From Poronia punctata (taxonomy: Eukaryota; Ascomycota; Sordariomycetes; Xylariales; Xylariaceae), in NCBI GenBank assembly GCA_022579005.1, contig MU401538.1, forward strand, positions 89,268 through 153,267: a stretch of 64,000 nt of DNA. Direction: 5' to 3'. Below, piece by piece: positions 59,261 to 64,000 of the stretch. A model generated the notes under the pieces. It was not told the DNA's origin and ran no database searches. It saw only the letters and a list, made by a program, of their open reading frames with translations. The first letter of the stretch is position 1. Each line of letters starts with the position of its first letter. The position numbers and the translations under genes were made by a program.

Positions 59261-62216
59261 ATGACTACTTTGACGGAGAACGAGCTGGATAAGCTGTTCT
59301 CCGGGGCTCCGCAATTCTTCGCCCGGTCACAAGGATATGGTTCGGGGGCACCTCACCCGTCCGTAGCCTTTCCACTAAATGAAGAGTTGACGATCCGGGA
59401 CCTCACCGATCATACTCAGATCGAGCATGATGCTTGGGGATGTGTGACGGCCATTCCCCGTCTCATACAACGTGATCCTCAGTCGGCCGTCTCTCCGACC
59501 AGCAAGGCGCGGCCCCACTTCAATTCACGATGCCGAGAACGCCCCAGCATGTTGAGCATGCAGGGCTTGGAGAAGGGCACCATGGGCTACCAAGCTGCTC
59601 TGGAGCTCTCTGTTGCCGACAGCTTACAGGAAGAGCAGTACGGCTTTGACAGCCTCGGATCCAAGTCTACCGTTATCGTGGAGCAGCGGCAGAGGCTCAT
59701 CACTTCCCGGGACGCATTGCGTCACATGGAAGACGCGACCATCATGGAGCAGCTCATGATGGTGGAAACCCGATATCACTCAGGCTCAGCCTCTTGGCGG
59801 ACCGAATCGCGAGATATGTATAATGAGTTGTTCCAAAAGGTCTTGTATCCTCCGACCAAAGTCATCGACTCAAGCGACCCTCATAGCCTCGCGGTACAGA
59901 TACACGCGCTGGTAAAAGTGCTCGCCATCCCCAACGCCTGGATCGACTTCTCTCGTGTCGAGTGGCGGATGCGTCTGGGCCAGGTCTTGTGGGGTTTCCC
60001 GCTTGACGACGAAATCTTCGATGGTTCTTCGATAAATGAGGGAGCTGACGACCACGACAGGGGTGAAGAGCGATACTGGCTATTGCTCCAAATCCTTTTG
60101 GCCTGTGAGCTACTCATCCGCCTAGATGCAATCACCGAGGGCGAAGACCTGATCACCACCAGGCTCAAGTCGTCAGACATCCATAAATTTGAAAAGGAGG
60201 CCAATGTGTCAGTACGATGGTCGCTTATCCTGGCTCGCTCGTGGCTGGAGAACATCGCCGTCTGCAAGTCGAGCGCGCCGTCGGAACCGTCTGGGCGAAG
60301 GAGCTGGTTGGCCACGCTGACGGACAAGATGAGCCTAAAACATGAGCACATGCACGGTGCTCATTATATAGATCATACTCAGCATCGTCGCAGCACCACT
60401 TCGGATGACAAATATACGATCAAGGGGAGATATCCAGAAAGACAGGTTGCCGGTTTACTACAATTTGCTCAGAAGCTACGCTGGCCGGGCTTGGACTTAT
60501 CGCCAGCCAAGGTATACGAGAATGCAATGGCCTTGAGTGGAGGCAGTCCTGTCAACACACCGTCGCCGACGAGAGGTGCTCAGCGCTCATCTTACTTTGG
60601 TTCCCACCGGACGGGGAGTCCTGGTAGAAAGCAACTTGTCCGGCGGCGCAAGGTCAAGGCGGCCTTGCACACGTCTGGTTGGTTGTCGAAATCTTATGTC
60701 TCTGGTTTCATACTGCCCGGGGAGACATTGGCTCACTTTCTCATGTCGACGTTGCTGGAAAACGACAAGGACGCTCTCTCCGCCGTCGGCCCGATGGCCG
60801 ATCTTTGCAGTGGTTTTGTATACAATGGCAAAAGCTTTTGGAGCACTTCTTGTGTTGTTGGCCGTGTACTAGCAGCAGGGAGGGGCGCTGCTGAATGCAT
60901 GGGTTGGGTATCGAGCGACGTAATCCCCCACGAGTTGGGAGACGGATGGATAAATGCCGTCGTCGAGGACATACGTGGTAAGTTTCAAGCTGAGGCTCGA
61001 CTAGTTTCGATGACTATTTGCTAGGTAACTAACTGGACTGACCTAGATGATATGGCCAAAACTGGCAAGAAAGCCCGTATCTGGGGAAAGGCTTCGGTCG
61101 AACGAGAGTCCAAGATACTAGGCGATGCAGATCCGTCAGACCTTCTTCCTGCCGACTTCATCATCCCTCACGAGGCGGCATATCCAGACCGACCACCGTC
61201 CAATATCCGGATCGGCTTAAAGTCTTTGAACGTCCATAGTCGGCCGGACAGCGTTGGGACGGTGCTGCCGACGGACAAGCGATCGTCAACTTTCTCTCTG
61301 CCCATCAAAGTGCCTACAACTCCGGAATATAGTGTTTCTGTGACGTTTACGATGTGCCATGATGCCAGCAAGCAAGAGATGGATTACAATTTCCCGCTTG
61401 TGAAGGATGTCTACTTCGTTACAGCACATCCGTGCGCTGCCTCGAACTATGTGAAATATCTGAAATCCCCCTCGAGCCCTACCATTCGACAGATTGACGT
61501 CGGAGAGCACAACTTGACCGACAATTTATCGACTAGCTCAGCACAGATTACAGGTGAGTACGGTGGCATTGGTACTCCTCGTTACCTCCTGCCAAGAGGA
61601 CACGACTGACTTTTCACGTGTAGGCCATCCGCTTCATCGATACTATACGTATACCGCCATCCACCTGACCGATCTCTTGAGCCGGCCCGAGTCCACAACG
61701 CTAGAGGATCTAACGAAAGACACGCCGACACATCAAAGGTCAGCCAGCACGTCGTCTCATACCTCGTCTGCTAACCGGCCACAAAGAGTGCTTGTGATCG
61801 ATTGTATAACCGGATTTGCACCAACACGCTCGCCCGAGGGATTTTCCCTATCACGCATGTCATCGTTGTCATCTTCGTTTGCGCTGGAGCCTCAGATGAC
61901 AACACCGACCCAATCCCCCAATGTTAGCTCTCCGGCCCTCGAACGCCGATCTAGCACGGCACTTTCGAGCGGCAGGAAGGTTGAACGGATTGATCCACCG
62001 CCTCCGCAGCCCCCTCCTCTCTTGACGGCAGAAAGTAAGACGCACCTTGGCACACGACGTCGACAGTTCGGGTCGGACTTGGAGATGCTCGTTCGTGCCT
62101 TTTGTGCTGGTAAGGGCTGGAATGCCATTATAAGCCGTAATAAACGATCATGCTTAGCCTGTGCCATCCGTGAAGCTGGGGCCCTAGGGTGGAGGGTCGT
62201 CATCCGTGTGGACTGA
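59261..62216 (+). CDS. Large conserved fungal protein of unknown function
   Basis: Three exons: 59261-60977, 61047-61553 and 61624-62216, giving 938 residues. Introns 60978-61046 and 61554-61623 (GTAAGT/GTGAGT donors, GACTGAC branch sites, TAG acceptors) join IRG to DDMAKTGKK and QITG to HPLHRYYTYT. The start MTTLTENELDKLFSGAPQFF resembles a family I recall in many filamentous ascomycetes as hypothetical. Visible parts: an acidic-Trp block HDAWGCVTAIPRLI, a helical middle (DATIMEQLMMVETRYHSGSA, YWLLLQILLACELLIRLDAI, VRWSLILARSWLENIAV), a Ser/Pro/Arg-rich linker, SYVSGFILPGETLAHFLMST, and a C-terminal basic block LVRAFCAGKGWNAIISRNKR with EAGALGWRVVIRVD. No signal peptide or catalytic motif is evident. 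An in-frame Met at 59207 is possible, but the family start fits 59261. Confidence 0.8.
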
Positions 62217-62316
62217 AACCCAAGTACATCTATTTCTCTAACGATTATTAATGTACTTACTGTAGCGATACAAGCACCCCTTGTCTGTTTTGGACAGCAT
62301 ATTGTCGAGTGCAGAG

Positions 62317-62392
62317 CGGGCACACGGGCACGGGGGCACACGAGCATGGGAGGCACGGGAGCACGGGAGGCACGGGAGCACGGGAGGCACGG
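62317..62392. repeat. GC-rich minisatellite, 17-bp unit
   Basis: Clean units GGGAGGCACGGGAGCAC at 62348-62364 and 62365-62381, with a partial unit to 62392 and degenerate ACGGGCAC-type units before. It is just 3' of the large hypothetical gene. Confidence 0.9.
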
Positions 62393-63251
62393 TATGGGAC
62401 ATCCATTACAGCGTCATTGAATGTGTTTGTGTGACGCAGCGACGGGCTTCCGCCGTATGATTTGGATTATTCAAGTATCCAGCGTGGTACCCACCATTAT
62501 TACTATTTGATTTGGGTGATAAAACGGGGAGAGACAAGATCAAAGAAACCTGAAGGAGAAAGGAAAAAGATGAATAAAATGGAGCGACATGTATCAGTAG
62601 GAACCAAACCTGAAGTACGAGTATGTTTGTGAACATCCCTACTCAGACTAGTAAAATCAATGGAAACGAAAAACACCATGTATTTGCCCCATAACATGCT
62701 TCCTCTACCCCCTGAGCGGCGTTTCAGTCATTTTTATTGCTTACTTATTACTTTACCCATCACCTTGGTTACAAAATCCCTCTCTTTTCGACCTGTCATT
62801 TCCGGCAAAGGTAGCGCGCATCCGAAACGTGGGAAACACAAAACACAAACATTTTAGTGTTTTTCGGCTCATGAGACGCAAGGTTTTCCCCGTCGTTTCT
62901 TTCCGATCCACACATTTAGTCTACTACGAGACATGAACAAACCCTTATATATATTATATGCCTAATCTAGGTATAAGGTACTGCGTCCACGCCGTGTCCA
63001 TGCATGCATGCATGAAATGAGATGGACGTATACGAGTATGTACCTCTTCTCACCGTAATTACAACCTAACTTGTCTAGGTAGGTAGGTAGGTAGGTATAA
63101 AAAAAATCCCATCAACGTTCATGGGCATGGGCATGGCCGGAGCCGCAAAGAAAAAAGATCTCCTTTGTATTTTAGAAATGAGTGTGGGAAAAAAGAGAAA
63201 AAAAAAAAAACCCTTACCTTAACCTAGCATCACCGTTACTTTTTTTTTGCA

Positions 63252-63284
63252 AACCTTTACCTTACCTTACCTTACCTTACCTTA
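63252..63284. repeat. CCTTA pentamer run
   Basis: About six tandem copies of CCTTA/TTACC following a T tract. Confidence 0.9.
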
Positions 63285-63449
63285 CACGTATATCCGCACG
63301 GACCACGGAAAAGGAAAATCCAAGGACTTCAAGGGAATTTGTACGTGTAGGTCCGTCTGTCTGTCTCAGTTGTTTGGTGATGTAGGTAAGGTACAGTACC
63401 TACTTAACCTACTAGGTTAGTATCTACATAAACCCCAGTGCCAGGTTGA

Positions 63450-63492
63450 TGTCTTGTCTTGTCTTGTCTTGTCTGTCTGTCTGTCTGTCTGA
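63450..63492. repeat. TTGTC pentamer run passing into TGTC tetramer run
   Basis: Four copies of TTGTC are followed by several copies of TGTC. A further TGTC cluster occurs near 63642. Confidence 0.9.
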
Positions 63493-63775
63493 CAACTTAC
63501 TGAGCCTAGCCCCTGTCTGACAAGAGACCAGAAACAAGACATAGACATAGACACGGGGGTGACGGAAGAGCCGCAATGTTGTAATACCTACACAAAAGAA
63601 ATGTCAAGTCTGCAGTTTCCCAGTTGATCATTTCAAGGATGTCTTGTCTGTCTCTCTTACTGTTACACGGGACGTTTAGGTAATAGGACCTAGCTAATTA
63701 GAAGGCTATAGGTGTTAGAGATAGCCCTTTAAATAAAGGGGTTAGATAGGATTAACTTGTTAGTTTTATATTGCA

Positions 63776-64000
63776 TGCACTTGCAAATATAAGGTGCAGA
63801 CTTTTTTTGTATAAAAAAAATAAAAATTGCTAATTTTTAGTTAAAAATAAAAATAAATAAACTTGTATTTTTTTAAGGCTTAAAAAAAAACTTTTTTTAT
63901 AAACTTTTTTAGCTTATATAAAATTATTAAATTAAATTAAAGCTATTTTTACTTTTAAGTTATTATATTAAGCTTTTTATTATAAATAATTTTATATTTT
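63776..64000. repeat. Start of extremely AT-rich block
   Basis: Composition changes sharply: the last 225 bases are almost only A and T, with rare AAGCTT-like words, and run to the window end. This is typical of the edge of an AT isochore made of RIP-mutated transposons in filamentous ascomycetes. No element type can be told from this fragment. Confidence 0.7.

Larger units (their letters stand above)
62217..63775. other. Intergenic with mini- and microsatellites
   Basis: No supported gene. It holds a GC-rich minisatellite (62317-62392), TACTCGTA octamers (62616, 63031), a GCAT run (63001-63014), a TAGG run (63077-63098), a CCTTA pentamer run (63252-63284) and TTGTC/TGTC runs (63450-63492). 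Confidence 0.55.

Overview
The window is nuclear DNA of a filamentous ascomycete (Pezizomycotina), most likely a sordariomycete. Genes carry short introns of about 50-300 nt with GTRNGT donors, CTNAY-type branch sites and YAG acceptors. The gene set (Arp2/3 subunit, Pal1, Ipi1, Mrs2, Ubp6, Pho85-type cyclin, DEAD-box helicase) is fungal, and the F-box-like, HNH and APH families are typical of expanded sordariomycete families. The intergenic DNA is unusually long and full of TAGG/CCTA words and simple repeats. Exon-intron structures were worked out by hand from splice signals, frame continuity and remembered protein families; no search was run.

Layout. 1-4978 is an accessory-looking end: a three-exon gene of a small fungal hypothetical family, a decayed HNH-nuclease-like gene and an APH-family phosphotransferase broken by a frameshift. 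5529-14962 is a compact housekeeping block: a SAM methyltransferase (+), a sedoheptulose-bisphosphatase-like histidine phosphatase (-), a small single-TM protein (+), Ubp6 (-) and ARPC4 (+). An assembly gap with sequencing artefacts lies at 16078-16304. 17033-24544 holds a secreted two-domain fasciclin protein with a tRNA-Tyr gene antisense inside its intron, a Rad51-paralogue-like protein without a canonical Walker A, and Pal1. 28504-32176 has an F-box-like protein and the mitochondrial Mg2+ channel Mrs2, divergently arranged.

A repeat-littered stretch of about 10 kb (32177-42451) precedes a Pho85-type cyclin. Then come a Ded1/VASA-like helicase (-), a divergent pair Ipi1 (-) and roadblock dynein light chain (+), a desert of about 5 kb, a 938-residue fungal protein of unknown function, and a final repeat-rich stretch that turns abruptly very AT-rich after about 63775, probably the edge of a RIP-degraded block.

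There is no operon logic. The genes act in independent core processes: sugar phosphate metabolism, proteasomal deubiquitination, actin nucleation, cell morphology, recombination, Mg2+ import, cyclin-CDK control, translation/RNA remodelling, ribosome biogenesis and dynein transport. Divergent pairs share promoters of about 0.5-0.8 kb. I found no convincing new multi-gene system. The best leads are the intronic antisense tRNA, the altered GMN motif of Mrs2, the Walker-A-less Rad51-like protein, the His/Cys small protein at 2254-2858, and a strongly over-represented intergenic octamer TACTCGTA.
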